From: Lactobacillus gigeriorum DSM 23908 = CRBIP 24.85
Lineage (GTDB): Bacteria > Bacillota > Bacilli > Lactobacillales > Lactobacillaceae
Reading direction: 5' to 3'
Assembly: GCF_000296855.1 (NCBI RefSeq)
Contig: NZ_CAKC01000038.1
Location: 1-63,598 of the forward strand
Length of the DNA: 63,598 nucleotides
Positions within the stretch are counted from its first letter, which is position 1. Every line of letters begins with the position of its first letter. Positions 15,432 to 25,187 of this stretch are shown piece after piece. Under the pieces are notes generated by a model, which did not search any database, was not told the origin of the DNA, and saw only the letters and a list, made by a program, of their open reading frames with translations. Position numbers and translations under genes: made by a program.

Positions 15432-17180
15432 ATGAAAAAAATTGGCGCCTTGATATCAACTATCTTCGCATTTATATTAGTCTTATTTTTCTGCGCTAAT
15501 CCGACTAAAGCCGACGTCGACTATAACATTTCTAATTTAAAAATTACAGCGCAGGTTAATACCGATGGTTCCTTAACAATGAAACGCCAAGTCAGCTATG
15601 ATTTTGATAGTAGTGCACATGGCGTCTACTATCGACAGAATTTGGCCAAAAATCAAGACTTAGTTGAACCATCAGTCTCAATAAAAACTAATAACGGACC
15701 CCAAGTTAAAATTAAGCAAGATTCTGGTAGCAATAATAGTTATCAGCTAAGCCATGATAATAATGGCTATCGATTTAAGGTTTACCATAAGATATCTGCT
15801 GATGATCGTCTAATCGTTACACTTATCAGTATCGAATTACGAATGCAATTATTAATTGGTAAGATACCGCTGAATTGAATTTCAAAATTATCGGAAATAA
15901 TTGGGATAGCGATTTAGAGCATGTTGAAGCCATAGTCAACTTTGCAAATGGTACACCGATTCCTGACTTAAAGGCATGGGCACATGGCCACTAACCGGAA
16001 ATATAAAAGTTAATCACAAACTTGGGCAAGTAATTTTAACCCAAAATGACTTAGCTGGAGATGTCGGAATAGAACTTCACGCAATTTTTCCTAATAGTTT
16101 AACCGTCCAAAATAAAAATACTCGGTCAGAAAAGCGTCGTAAACAGATTATTTCCCAGGAAATAAAATTAGCAAACGAAGCTAATCGCAAACGTCGTGCT
16201 CGTAAAATAACGGGAATCGCATATACAGCTGTAAGCAAGCTAATTGCTGCTATAACGGCTATATTTTCAATCATTAAGTACTGGAAAAGTAAGAAAAACC
16301 AAGTCACACTAATCAGTCGAAAAGCGAGTGTTCATAATTTTGAGATTCCACCAGTTGATGCTGTTACAGCCAAAATCTTGGATAACGGGCAAAAGCCCAA
16401 CGCTCAATCTTTTAGCGCCTATTTAATTCAATTGGCTGGCAAAGGGAACATAAAAATCGATAAGACTAATAAACGGAATAATTTTGAAATCCAACTATTA
16501 AAGCCTGAAATTTTAGAAACAGATCCTATCTTGAATCGGCTCTTTAATAAAGTAGGCGATGGCACAAAATTCACTACGAAGCAATTGCGTAAGGCTAAAT
16601 TAGCTGATGAATTTATTGTTTGGCAAGAACGTAAGTATAAGAAAGTTTCAACAGAAGGATTATTTGATAAGGCTAAACTTGAACGTTATACCTCTACTTC
16701 TATGGGATTACTTACCACTAATTTTATTATTTTATTTTTGTTAATAATTAGCTTCATCTTTTCTTTTCAAGCATCATTCGTATTAGTAATTATTGGCTTA
16801 ATAAACCTTTATTTCAGCTCAAAATATAAAAAAATCACTAATTACTATACTGAACATGGTATCGAAACAACAAATCAGGTACGTGGCTTTATTAAAATGC
16901 TTGATGATATAGGTAAATTTCAAACTAAAGATATTGGTGAATTAATCTTTTGGGAAGATGTCATGCCTTATGCAGTAGCTTTTGGATTAGCTAAAAAGGT
17001 AATCGCACAATTAAAAATAGATTTTGACAATGAAACCTTAGCACCAATGTTCCTATATTATCCAATACTTCAGTATATACTGATTTTACTGCCTTTGATA
17101 ATAGTATCAATACAGCGCTTTATAACAGTATTGGAGCGAACAGTTCTTTGAGCGGTGGTTCTGGTGGTGGTGCCTTCTAA
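15432..17180 (+). pseudogene. DUF2207 predicted membrane protein, several lesions
   Basis: The gene begins with a signal peptide (MKKIGALISTIFAFILVLFF, then CANPTKAD) and a DUF2207 N-terminal domain (VNTDGSLTMKRQVSYDFD). A frameshift occurs near 15825, because the expected TYQYRITNAIINW lies in another frame and is followed by an in-frame TAA. A further shift occurs near 15985 (AWAHG then PLTGN), and another near 17080, after which the glycine-rich tail SSLSGGSGGGAF ends at 17180. Intact family members run about 550-620 residues, with two or three membrane helices and this Gly/Ser tail. The four lesions make function unlikely. ATGs inside, such as 15976, are not true starts. Confidence 0.8.
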
Positions 17181-17256
17181 CATCATCATAATAAAATAGC
17201 AGCTACGATCTATAGAAAAATCATAGTTGCTTATTTTATTGCGTATTAATCTACTA

Positions 17257-18194
17257 TTATGCGCCTAGCTTCGTTTCCACAATGAAGCGCTTGATCTCTT
17301 CATCACTAAAGTACTTGCCATAGCGGGCCTTTGCTTTCTCAAAGACTTGACTTTCCTCAAAGCCACTTTCGCTTAATACTATGATCAAGTTCGCTAGCCC
17401 TTCTTTTCTTCCATTTGTTTCTCCTTCTGCTCTGCCTTTTTCGATTCCTTTAGTTTCTCCTTCTGCTCTACCTTCAGCCTTGGCTCTATCTATAAAGTTC
17501 ATCATCTTGTCCTTCACCTCGTCGCTTCCGTTTGCTTCTATCCATTCCTGGAATTCGTCTACGCCTTCATGATCTAATTCGCTGATCAGATCCATGAAGT
17601 CATCAAAATGCTGGAATGTCGGTTCTTCCGGTTCATAAGCTTCATTCCTTGAACGCTTGATTAGATACTGTGCCACATGCTTGAAGTCGCTCTTCAGCTT
17701 TTCAGAGTCTGCTTCATCCATATGCGCTACGTCTACTACTTTGATTTTAAGCTTGGGCATGTATTCCCTCAGCTCTGGATAGTTCTTGAGATCAAACAGA
17801 TCCTCCAGCTGCCGACTCGCATTCCACTTCTTTTGACCAAAGTATAACACGATTGTCATCATCGGATAAAGCTTCTTGGCTCCTGAGCTGGCCTGCTTGG
17901 CATAGCAATATTGTAGTTCAAGACTCTAACCGGCATCATCTTGTCGATCTTGGATTGATTCTCAATGCCAAACAAAGCCAGCGTCTGCTTGCCCTCCTTA
18001 TATTCCATGAGCAGATCGCGATACTGCGTGTGGTGCTTGCCCTGATGGTCGCTAAACTGGCTTTCCGTTTCGCTGGCGGTCAATTTACTGGGATCGATCG
18101 CCTCTCTTCCTCCAAAAACATTGCCATTGAAGACATCGGCAAAAACGTCCGGGTGCTGGAAAAACACTTTTTCGATTCTGTCTTTTTCTGCCAT
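17257..18194 (-). pseudogene. Rpn-family recombination-promoting nuclease (PD-(D/E)XK), frameshifted
   Basis: The 5' part starts MAEKDRIEKVFFQHPDVFAD at 18194 after GGAAAGGTAG. It holds the nuclease motif region ending ALFGIENQSKIDKM (E-x-Q/K). Near 17885 a 1-nt shift breaks the frame; the correct continuation ASSGAKKLYPMMTIVLYFGQ leads into the second half ending at 17257. The tail has the usual EGRAEGETKGIEKGRAEGE repeats. Intact proteins of about 310 residues are numerous and often decayed in lactobacilli. They are DNA endonucleases thought to promote RecA-independent recombination. The single lesion could be recent, or could permit rare frameshift expression. Confidence 0.8.
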
Positions 18195-18327
18195 AAATTC
18201 TACCTTTCCGTAACAAATTAGTAGAGGCAAAATATCCCCCTACATATATTAGATACGCAGAAAATGGCCAAATCTATTTTTCAAAACGCCTTCTTTACCT
18301 TTTCTTAAGAAATAAAGCGATTGATAC

Positions 18328-18362
18328 AAAAAAAGACTTTGAAATATTGCGTTTCAAAGTCT
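18328..18362 (-). terminator. Terminator of the sugar transporter gene
   Basis: AGACTTTGAAA (18334-18344) pairs with TTTCAAAGTCT (18352-18362). On the minus strand the stem is followed by a run of T. Confidence 0.8.
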
Positions 18363-18378
18363 GCTTAAATTCGTTTGC

Positions 18379-19242
18379 TTAGTGCATCACTGTAGTCAAA
18401 ATTGCGCCAACTAGGATTAATGCTAAACCTACTAAAGTAAAGATGTAGCCCTTCTTACTCTTAGTTTCATGCAAGAACAACATTCCACCTAAAGTAGAAA
18501 TAACAACTGACAATTGTGAAACTACAAAGGCAGTATTAACACCATTATCTTTAACTGAAAGAATATACCCAATGGCAGCAATGGCGAAGATAAAACCCGA
18601 CAATAAACTTTGCCAACTACTCTTATTAGTCAATTCTTTAGCATTTCCCGAAGCTAGCATATAAACTAATACCGCAATTACCATCCCTAATGATTCTGGG
18701 AAGAAAATTGCTAAGCCTGATGCAGTCATTGCTTTAGGAATGAAATTATAGATGATATATCCGAAAGTAGTTAAAACCAACATAATCAAGGTTCCAACTT
18801 GATTCTTTTCACTACCTTCACTGGTATTTTTATCAGAGAAAGACGTAAAAATTGCCCCTACAATTAATAAAGCAATCCCAATAAAGCCCCATAACTTAGC
18901 ATTAGCAGTTGGCCATTCACCAAACATGGTTACCCCAACTAAAGAGGTGCCGATCAATTGTAAACCAGTAGAAATTGGCATCGTCTCAGAAACACCAACT
19001 CTTGCATAGCTAGTATACTGACCTAACTGTCCGATTACCCAAAATGCTCCTGCCAAAGCTGCTAACATAAATGTTTTGGCATCAATTGCAGTTTTAATCA
19101 TCGGCAATGCCAATACTGCAACTATTAACGTTCCAACCGTGGTACCAAAAATTTGGTTGACTGGCTTGCCCTTGATTTTGGAAACAGCCAACGGCAAAAT
19201 ACCCCAAGCTAAAGCTGGGATAAACATATAAATATATTTCAT
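18379..19242 (-). CDS. GRP-family sugar uptake permease (GlcU/RbsU-like)
   Basis: This 287-residue protein has ten hydrophobic helices arranged as two EamA-like halves. The family pattern includes FIPALAWGILPLAVSKIKGK at the start and an internal soluble linker (SDKNTSEGSEKNQ) between helices 5 and 6. GRP permeases import glucose or ribose by proton symport without phosphorylation. CTAGGAG precedes the start. It stands alone, with its own terminator. The sugar cannot be decided here; no ribokinase is adjacent and glucokinase is not in view. Confidence 0.8.
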   Translation of the reverse strand: MKYIYMFIPALAWGILPLAVSKIKGKPVNQIFGTTVGTLIVAVLALPMIKTAIDAKTFMLAALAGAFWVIGQLGQYTSYARVGVSETMPISTGLQLIGTSLVGVTMFGEWPTANAKLWGFIGIALLIVGAIFTSFSDKNTSEGSEKNQVGTLIMLVLTTFGYIIYNFIPKAMTASGLAIFFPESLGMVIAVLVYMLASGNAKELTNKSSWQSLLSGFIFAIAAIGYILSVKDNGVNTAFVVSQLSVVISTLGGMLFLHETKSKKGYIFTLVGLALILVGAILTTVMH

Positions 19243-19423
19243 TTTTTATCTCCTAGAATTATGTTTTTTTAAAAACGATCTTTTTATTTTATCCTTTAAA
19301 AGCCCAATCCGTCAAGCTTTAATACCCTTTCAGTACTTATTAAGGGACTTGTATCCGCTGGTATAATTCGTGTTTACAAGCACTATTATCTGTGATAGAG
19401 TGTAATAGTTGTTTTAAAATATT

Positions 19424-19440
19424 AAAAAACGAACATTTTT
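19424..19440 (+). promoter_or_regulatory. PurBox-like element before the first purine permease
   Basis: AAAAAACGAACATTTTT resembles the Firmicute PurBox (AWWWCCGAACWWT). It lies between a TATAAT at 19362-19367 and the gene start, in a leader where no purine riboswitch can be recognised. Control by PurR is inferred. Confidence 0.4.
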
Positions 19441-19457
19441 ACTTTGGAGATGTGAAG

Positions 19458-20765
19458 ATGAAGTTTATTAACTCATATTTCAAACTTGCCGAAAATAATA
19501 CTACTGTCAAAACAGAATTTTTAGCAGGTCTTACTACATTTATTAGTATGTCGTATATTCTTTTCGTTAACCCTAGCGTCTTAGGTGCTAGTGGTATGGA
19601 CACAGGCGCCGTGTTTGCGGCAACGGCCTTAGCATCCGCTTTAGGTACAGCAATCATGGGTATTGTTGCTAACTACCCTATCGGTGAAGCTCCTGCCCTA
19701 GGAATCAACGCCTTCTTTGCTTACACTGTCTGCGTCGGTATGCACGTAAAATGGCAAACTGCCTTAGCTGCTGTTTTCGTTGCTTCCTTTATCTTTATTT
19801 TGATTACCATGTTCAAATTACGGGAAAAAATTATCGATGCTATCCCTGCTGACCTAAAATTTGCCATTTCTTCAGGTATCGGTCTGTTTATTGCCTTCCT
19901 TGGTTTACAAAACGGTAAGTTAATTGTTGCTAACAAGTCCACCTTAGTAGGTCTTGGTTCACTACATGATCCACTTGTTTGGATTACGATTTTCGGACTT
20001 TTGGTAACTATCATTCTTATGATCTTGAATATCCCTGGAGCTATTTTTATTGGGATGGTGCTAGCAGCTATCTTTGGCGTAGTCACTGGTCAAATTGCTT
20101 TACCTAATAAAATTATCTCAACTGTCCCTAGCCTTGCTCCTACTTTTGGTCAAGCAGTGTTCCACTTAAAAGATATCAATACCTTGCAGATGTGGGTGGT
20201 TGTGCTTACCTTCTTATTGGTAACTTTCTTTGATACCGCCGGTACTTTAATTGGCTTGGCACAACAAGCCGGATTCATGAAAGATAACAAGATGCCTCGT
20301 GTTGGTCGCGCTCTTGCTTCCGACTCTAGCGCTATGATGGTAGGCTCTATCTTAGGTACTTCACCTGTTGGCGCTTTTGTCGAATCCAGCGCCGGAATCG
20401 CGGTTGGCGGTAGAACTGGTTTAACCGCAGTATTTGTAGCAATCTTTTTCCTAATTAGTATGATTTTCAGTCCATTACTTGGACTATTTACCAGTCAAGT
20501 TACTGCTCCTGCTTTAATCATCGTTGGAGTTTTAATGGCGCAAAATACTGCTCATATTCACTGGGAAAAATTAGAGATTGCTGTTCCTTCATTCCTGATT
20601 TTGCTTGGAATGCCTTTGACTTATTCTATCTCTGATGGATTGTCACTAGGTTTGATTACTTATCCAATTTGTATGATCGCAGCCAAGCGTCGCAAAGAAA
20701 TCAGCCCAATGATGTGGATTCTCTTCTTTGTTTTCCTTATCTTTTTATGGGTACTAAATTATTAA
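19458..20765 (+). CDS. AzgA/PbuG-type purine permease, copy 1 of 3
   Basis: This 435-residue NCS2-fold membrane protein has family signatures near the start (EFLAGLTTFISMSYILFVNP), the half-helix region APALGINAFFAYTVCVGMHV, and the second-repeat TFFDTAGTLIGLA and GTSPVGAFVESSAGIAVGGR. AzgA proteins import adenine, guanine or hypoxanthine with protons. The ATG at 19458 is chosen for its TTGGAG site. It is the first of three tandem paralogues, each with its own intergenic space and terminator, so they are likely separate units. Individual substrates cannot be told apart. Confidence 0.85.
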   Translation: MKFINSYFKLAENNTTVKTEFLAGLTTFISMSYILFVNPSVLGASGMDTGAVFAATALASALGTAIMGIVANYPIGEAPALGINAFFAYTVCVGMHVKWQTALAAVFVASFIFILITMFKLREKIIDAIPADLKFAISSGIGLFIAFLGLQNGKLIVANKSTLVGLGSLHDPLVWITIFGLLVTIILMILNIPGAIFIGMVLAAIFGVVTGQIALPNKIISTVPSLAPTFGQAVFHLKDINTLQMWVVVLTFLLVTFFDTAGTLIGLAQQAGFMKDNKMPRVGRALASDSSAMMVGSILGTSPVGAFVESSAGIAVGGRTGLTAVFVAIFFLISMIFSPLLGLFTSQVTAPALIIVGVLMAQNTAHIHWEKLEIAVPSFLILLGMPLTYSISDGLSLGLITYPICMIAAKRRKEISPMMWILFFVFLIFLWVLNY

Positions 20766-20775
20766 TCGTTCAATT

Positions 20776-20804
20776 AAGACCTAGTTTTAACTAGGTCTTT
20801 TCTT
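20776..20804 (+). terminator. Terminator after purine permease copy 1
   Basis: AAGACCTAG (20776-20784) pairs with CTAGGTCTT (20791-20799), followed by a T-rich tract. Confidence 0.75.
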
Positions 20805-20823
20805 TTTTCGCAATTTCAGTTGA

Positions 20824-20869
20824 TTTTTTGAACATTTTTAACTATTATAAAAATAAATATTCGGTTAAT
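20824..20869 (+). promoter_or_regulatory. Paired PurBox-like elements before permease copy 2
   Basis: TTTTTTGAACATTTTT (20824-20839) and the inverted element AATATTCGGTTAAT (20856-20869, complement ACCGAATATT) form the head-to-tail pair expected for PurR sites. Each deviates slightly from the consensus, so support is moderate. Confidence 0.35.
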
Positions 20870-20940
20870 AAGTAATATTTATGCCGGCATTTGCTATTTG
20901 TTGATTATATTTTTTATTTTTACGAACTATAGGAGTATTT

Positions 20941-22251
20941 ATGGATTCACTAAGTCGTTTTTTTCATTTAGAGGAAAACCATTCTTCTTTCAAAACAGAA
21001 TTATTGGCTGGGTTAACGACCTTTGTCAGCATGTCCTATATTTTATTTGTCAATCCCAACGTTTTAGGCGCTAGTGGCATGGATAAAAGTGCCGTCTTCA
21101 CAGTAACTGCTGTTTCCGCAGCTTTCACTTGTATCGTTATGGGATTAGTAGCCAACTATCCAATTGCTTCTGCCCCAACCTTAGGTTTAAATGCCTTTTT
21201 CACCTACACGGTGTGCTTAGGTATGCACGTAAAGTGGCAAACTGCTTTAGCAGGAGTTTTGGTAGCTTCAATTTTGTTTATTTTACTAACGCTATTCAAG
21301 ATCAGAGAATTGATTATCGATGCTATTCCTGCCGATATTAAATACGCTATCTCAGCCGGAATCGGTCTATTTATTGCTTTTATTGGTTTACAAGGTGGTA
21401 AATTAATTCAAAACAGCGATTCAACCTTGGTTACCGTTGGTTCGTTGAACAATCCCACAGTATGGGTTACAATTTTCGGATTATTGGTAACGATTTTCCT
21501 TATGATTGCCCGCGTACCTGGAGCAATTTTTATTGGAATGATTCTAGCTGCGGTCTTTAGCTTAATTACTGGTCAAGCGCAATTACCAAAAGCAGTTGTC
21601 TCAGCTATTCCAAGTATGGCTCCTACTTTTGGTCAAGCACTGTTCCACATCGGTGAAATTAATACCATGCAAATGTGGGTAGTAGTCTTTACTTTCTTAT
21701 TGGTTACCTTCTTTGATACTACGGGTACGTTGATCGGTTTAGTACAACAAGCAGGATTAATGAAAGACAATAAGATGCCTCGTGCTGGTCAAGCTTTAAT
21801 CGCTGACTCTGCAGGTATGCTTGTTGGTTCAGTGATGGGAACTTCTCCTGTCGGTGCCTTTGTCGAATCTAGCGCTGGAATCGCTGTTGGTGGAAAAACC
21901 GGTTTAACTGCTGTTTGGGTTGGAATTTTCTTCTTGATCAGTACCTTCTTCAGTCCCATTCTTAGCCTTTTCACAACTGCTGTTACTGCCCCAGCTTTGA
22001 TCATCGTCGGGGTCTTAATGGCTGAAAACTTAGCTCACGTTCATTGGACTAAATTGGAAATTGCCGTTCCTGCTTTCTTAATTACAGTGGGAATGCCTCT
22101 AACATATTCAATTTCTGATGGGTTGGCATGGGGAATCATTGTTTATCCGCTTTCCATGTTGGCAGCTAAACGTATAAAAGAAGTTACGCCAATGATGTGG
22201 TTGTTGTTCGTAATTTTCATCATTTATTTTGCCGTATTAAATGTTAAATAA
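20941..22251 (+). CDS. AzgA/PbuG-type purine permease, copy 2 of 3
   Basis: This 436-residue paralogue follows an AGGAG site. It shares the blocks SYILFVNPNVLGASGMDKSA, GLNAFFTYTVCLGMHVKWQT, FFDTTGTLIGLVQQAGL and GTSPVGAFVESSAGIAVGGK with copy 1. The first block is close to that of copy 1 at the DNA level too, suggesting duplication rather than separate acquisition. It should be a proton-coupled nucleobase importer in the cell membrane. In the substrate region copy 1 has APALGINAFFAY and this copy has APTLGLNAFFTY, a possible clue to different specificity. Confidence 0.85.
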   Translation: MDSLSRFFHLEENHSSFKTELLAGLTTFVSMSYILFVNPNVLGASGMDKSAVFTVTAVSAAFTCIVMGLVANYPIASAPTLGLNAFFTYTVCLGMHVKWQTALAGVLVASILFILLTLFKIRELIIDAIPADIKYAISAGIGLFIAFIGLQGGKLIQNSDSTLVTVGSLNNPTVWVTIFGLLVTIFLMIARVPGAIFIGMILAAVFSLITGQAQLPKAVVSAIPSMAPTFGQALFHIGEINTMQMWVVVFTFLLVTFFDTTGTLIGLVQQAGLMKDNKMPRAGQALIADSAGMLVGSVMGTSPVGAFVESSAGIAVGGKTGLTAVWVGIFFLISTFFSPILSLFTTAVTAPALIIVGVLMAENLAHVHWTKLEIAVPAFLITVGMPLTYSISDGLAWGIIVYPLSMLAAKRIKEVTPMMWLLFVIFIIYFAVLNVK

Positions 22252-22273
22252 TCCATTTCATTAGGATTGTATC

Positions 22274-22300
22274 AAGGTTACCCAAAAGGTGGCTTTTTTA
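22274..22300 (+). terminator. Weak terminator after permease copy 2
   Basis: A 9-nt stem with G-U pairs (22274-22282 with 22288-22296) runs into six T. Confidence 0.5.
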
Positions 22301-22431
22301 TTTATGTTTGACTCTCTATTAAAATAAAAACGTTATCATGTTTATCAGAATTGTTTCTCTTTTAGCAAAAATATTTGTGATAAAATTGGATAAAGCTATT
22401 TTGTATTTGTTGTTAGATTTGGAGGAATCTT

Positions 22432-23736
22432 GTGCTCGATAAAGTCTTTAAATTGAAGGAAGCAAACACCACAGTTAGTCGCGAATTAGTCGCAGCCCTA
22501 ACTACGTTCGTCAGCTTATCCTATATTTTATTTGTTAATCCAAATATTTTACATGCAGCCGGTATTCCTGCTGGGGCTGCCTTCACTGTTACTGCAATTG
22601 CAACAGCAGTTGGCTGTTTCATTATGGGCTTAGTCGCCAATTATCCAATTGCCCTAGCACCAACTTTAGGTAGTGGTGCATTCTTTGCCTACAATGTCTG
22701 TGTGGGAATGCACATTAAATGGCAAACCGCTCTTGCATCGGTTTTAGTAGCATCAATCTTGTTCGTATTGATCACAGCTTTACATCTACGTGAACTAGTC
22801 GTCGATGCTATCCCACAAGACTTGAAATACGCTATTTCTGCAGGGATTGGTTTATTTATCGCCTTCATTGGCTTACAAAATGGCAAGCTAATCGTTAACA
22901 GCGATTCAAGTTTGGTAACGCTAGGTAAGTTCTCATCGCCAGCCGTTTGGATCAGTTTGTTCGGCTTATTGATTACTGTCATTTTAATGGCAATGAATGT
23001 TCCAGGATCGATTTTCATCGGGATGATTATAACCGCAATTTTTGGTATCGCAATTGGTCAAATTCCATTACCACATGGTTTTATCTCAACTCCACCTTCA
23101 ATTGCGCCTACCTTTGGTCAAGCGGTTCTCCACTTGAAAGATATTAATACGCCACAACTATTCATGGTAGTTTTGACTTTTCTTTTGGTAACTTTCTTCG
23201 ACACTGCAGGAACTTTAATTGGGATGACCGAACAGGCTGGTTTAGTTGATGCCAATGGTAAAATTCCACGAATTGGTCGTGCTTTTGCAGCCGACTCAAC
23301 AGCCATGATTGAAGGAGCTGTATTAGGTACTGCACCTCTTGGAACTTCTGTTGAATCAAGTGCTGGCATTGCCATGGGTGGTAAAACTGGATTGACTGCT
23401 ATGTTTATTGGGATCTTTTTCTTGATCAGTATGATTTTTAGCCCACTACTGGCAGTTATTCCAACAACGGTTACCGCTCCCGCCTTAATTATTGTAGGTG
23501 TTTTGATGGCTTCGAATTTGAAGAAAATCGACTGGGATAAATTTGAAGTTGCTTTTCCTGCATTTTTGATTGTTGTGGGAATGCCATTAACTTATAGTAT
23601 TTCTGATGGTTTGGCTTTGGGAATGATTGCCTACCCTATCACTATGTTAGCTACCAAACGCTATAAAGAAGTTTCCGTGATGATGTATATTCTGTTCTTC
23701 ATCTTTATTGGTTTCTTCTTAATTACGAATTTATAA
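22432..23736 (+). CDS. AzgA/PbuG-type purine permease, copy 3 of 3
   Basis: This 434-residue protein has a GTG start 7 nt after GGAGG. It carries the same NCS2 blocks but is the most divergent of the three: APTLGSGAFFAYNVCVGMHI replaces the Gly-Leu-Asn turn, and GTAPLGTSVESSAGIAMGGK replaces GTSPVGAFVESS. These changes fall in regions that line the substrate site in NCS2 proteins, so a different base preference is plausible. A strong terminator follows at 23744. No PurBox is evident upstream, unlike copies 1 and 2. Confidence 0.85.
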   Translation: MLDKVFKLKEANTTVSRELVAALTTFVSLSYILFVNPNILHAAGIPAGAAFTVTAIATAVGCFIMGLVANYPIALAPTLGSGAFFAYNVCVGMHIKWQTALASVLVASILFVLITALHLRELVVDAIPQDLKYAISAGIGLFIAFIGLQNGKLIVNSDSSLVTLGKFSSPAVWISLFGLLITVILMAMNVPGSIFIGMIITAIFGIAIGQIPLPHGFISTPPSIAPTFGQAVLHLKDINTPQLFMVVLTFLLVTFFDTAGTLIGMTEQAGLVDANGKIPRIGRAFAADSTAMIEGAVLGTAPLGTSVESSAGIAMGGKTGLTAMFIGIFFLISMIFSPLLAVIPTTVTAPALIIVGVLMASNLKKIDWDKFEVAFPAFLIVVGMPLTYSISDGLALGMIAYPITMLATKRYKEVSVMMYILFFIFIGFFLITNL

Positions 23737-23743
23737 AAGTACA

Positions 23744-23785
23744 AAAAAGAGGATCGATGACAATTGGATCATCGATCCTCTTTTT
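23744..23785 (+). terminator. Very strong terminator after the permease cluster
   Basis: Perfect 17-bp arms (23744-23760 and 23769-23785) are followed by the parS-like site starting two bases later. Confidence 0.85.
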
Positions 23786-23786
23786 G

Positions 23787-23802
23787 TGTTTCATGTGAAA
23801 CA
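23787..23802. other. parS-like site 2
   Basis: TGTTTCATGTGAAACA matches TGTTTCACGTGAAACA at 15 of 16 positions. It is intergenic, directly behind a terminator T-run, about 20 kb left of oriC. Confidence 0.6.
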
Positions 23803-23837
23803 TGGATTTACTTTCTATCTTTTGAGCTCTAAATAAA

Positions 23838-25055
23838 CTATTTAAGTATGTTTGACGCAGAATCTGTTCTTATTTTTATAAAAATCATTAATATCAATAA
23901 TATTAATACAAATGAAATAATGAAATTAGCTATTACTACAAATAAAACGTTAATTTTAGTCAACATCAAGCTTGATAAGATCATTGAACAAATTGAAGCG
24001 ATTCGCCCAATGCTCGATCTAAGTGAGGTTATAGATGAAATTCTCTCGATTGATACAAAAGTAGAAAATAACACACTGCAATAGTACTCAACAACTGTAA
24101 ATAAAAAGATCAATAACATATAAAAAGCAATAAACAGATAAGACTTGGTAAAGATAAGTAAACAAATTGCTGAAATCATGGCAATCAATGTCAATGGGAT
24201 ATAATATCGTATCTTCGATTTGTTCTTATCAAAATTAATATTGTAAGCAGCTAAACTTATTAACTGAAAAACAATATATACAATGTAGAAATTTTTCTTA
24301 TCTAGCCCCTTGTTTAAAAACAAACCCTGCCATAATTGATAGTGTGCCTGAAAGAAAAATTGGCTAGAAAAAGTTAAAGCAATCATTATCTTTAACCCTT
24401 TAGATTTCTTTATTTCATTAAATCCACTTACTATTTCTGAAACAATACTAGGCTTTTCACTTGTAACACTATTAGTTATACCTTCTTTATAACCAGGTAC
24501 TATGGTTATAATTGCTAAAATCACTAAGATAATTCCCACAAAATAAAAATTTACGCCAATTTTGTAGTATATCCATGAACCAATTGTGCTTCCAACTAAC
24601 AATGAAACAAAATCTAACTGATTACTTACACTAATAAATTTACTTAATCGATTTGTTTGATCAGTTTGCTTTAGTGAGTTTATGATGTCAGCATCTAATG
24701 TACCACTATCTAACGCATTTCCTATTCCATATAAAAACCAGGCAAAACACATCCAAAATAGTCCGGAAGTAAATACAACAACTAGCATCATAGCTAGCAG
24801 CAATACTCTTGAAATGACATATAGCTTCTTTTTCGAATATAAATCTGCTAATAATCCGCTAGGATATTCAAACAGCAATACTGCAGCACTATAAGTAGTT
24901 TGAACCAACATTATTTCTGAAAGTGACAGACCTTTTTGAAATAAAACAATTGTTAGGACGGCATGAGGCAATGACATGGCAATTGTTGTTAATGCGTACG
25001 AAATTAAATACGCTCTGAGATTTAGTTTCATGATATTAGACAAATATTTCTCCAT
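23838..25055 (-). CDS. MFS transporter next to an Rgg-type regulator
   Basis: This 405-residue protein has 12 predicted membrane segments. The MFS loop 2-3 motif is present as YPSGLLADLYSKKKLY. The sequence is AT- and Lys/Asn-rich compared with neighbours, which hints at later acquisition. It diverges from the Rgg-like gene at 25238 with about 180 nt between them, an arrangement often used for export genes controlled by Rgg. Substrate is unknown; drug, peptide or sugar export are all possible. The start at 25055 has an AGGGATG-like site about 10 nt upstream. Confidence 0.75.
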   Translation of the reverse strand: MEKYLSNIMKLNLRAYLISYALTTIAMSLPHAVLTIVLFQKGLSLSEIMLVQTTYSAAVLLFEYPSGLLADLYSKKKLYVISRVLLLAMMLVVVFTSGLFWMCFAWFLYGIGNALDSGTLDADIINSLKQTDQTNRLSKFISVSNQLDFVSLLVGSTIGSWIYYKIGVNFYFVGIILVILAIITIVPGYKEGITNSVTSEKPSIVSEIVSGFNEIKKSKGLKIMIALTFSSQFFFQAHYQLWQGLFLNKGLDKKNFYIVYIVFQLISLAAYNINFDKNKSKIRYYIPLTLIAMISAICLLIFTKSYLFIAFYMLLIFLFTVVEYYCSVLFSTFVSIERISSITSLRSSIGRIASICSMILSSLMLTKINVLFVVIANFIISFVLILLILMIFIKIRTDSASNILK

Positions 25056-25187
25056 AGTATAAGATCACATCCCTATTCTTTCACTAATACCAAGTTGTCC
25101 CCTACTTGATACATCCATACTCAATTTATAAAGTAATTATTATAATTATAAGACATGATACAATCTGTTTTAGTATTTATTTTTAAT

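Noticed and set aside
15976-17151. A separate 391-residue protein starting at ATG 15976
   Set aside because: The ATG lies out of place within the homologous DUF2207 sequence; it is the middle of a frameshifted gene, and its natural Gly/Ser tail lies in another frame beyond 17151.
19321-19457. Purine riboswitch before the first purine permease
   Set aside because: The conserved core of the guanine/adenine aptamer and its pairing stems cannot be found; only a PurBox-like element is seen.
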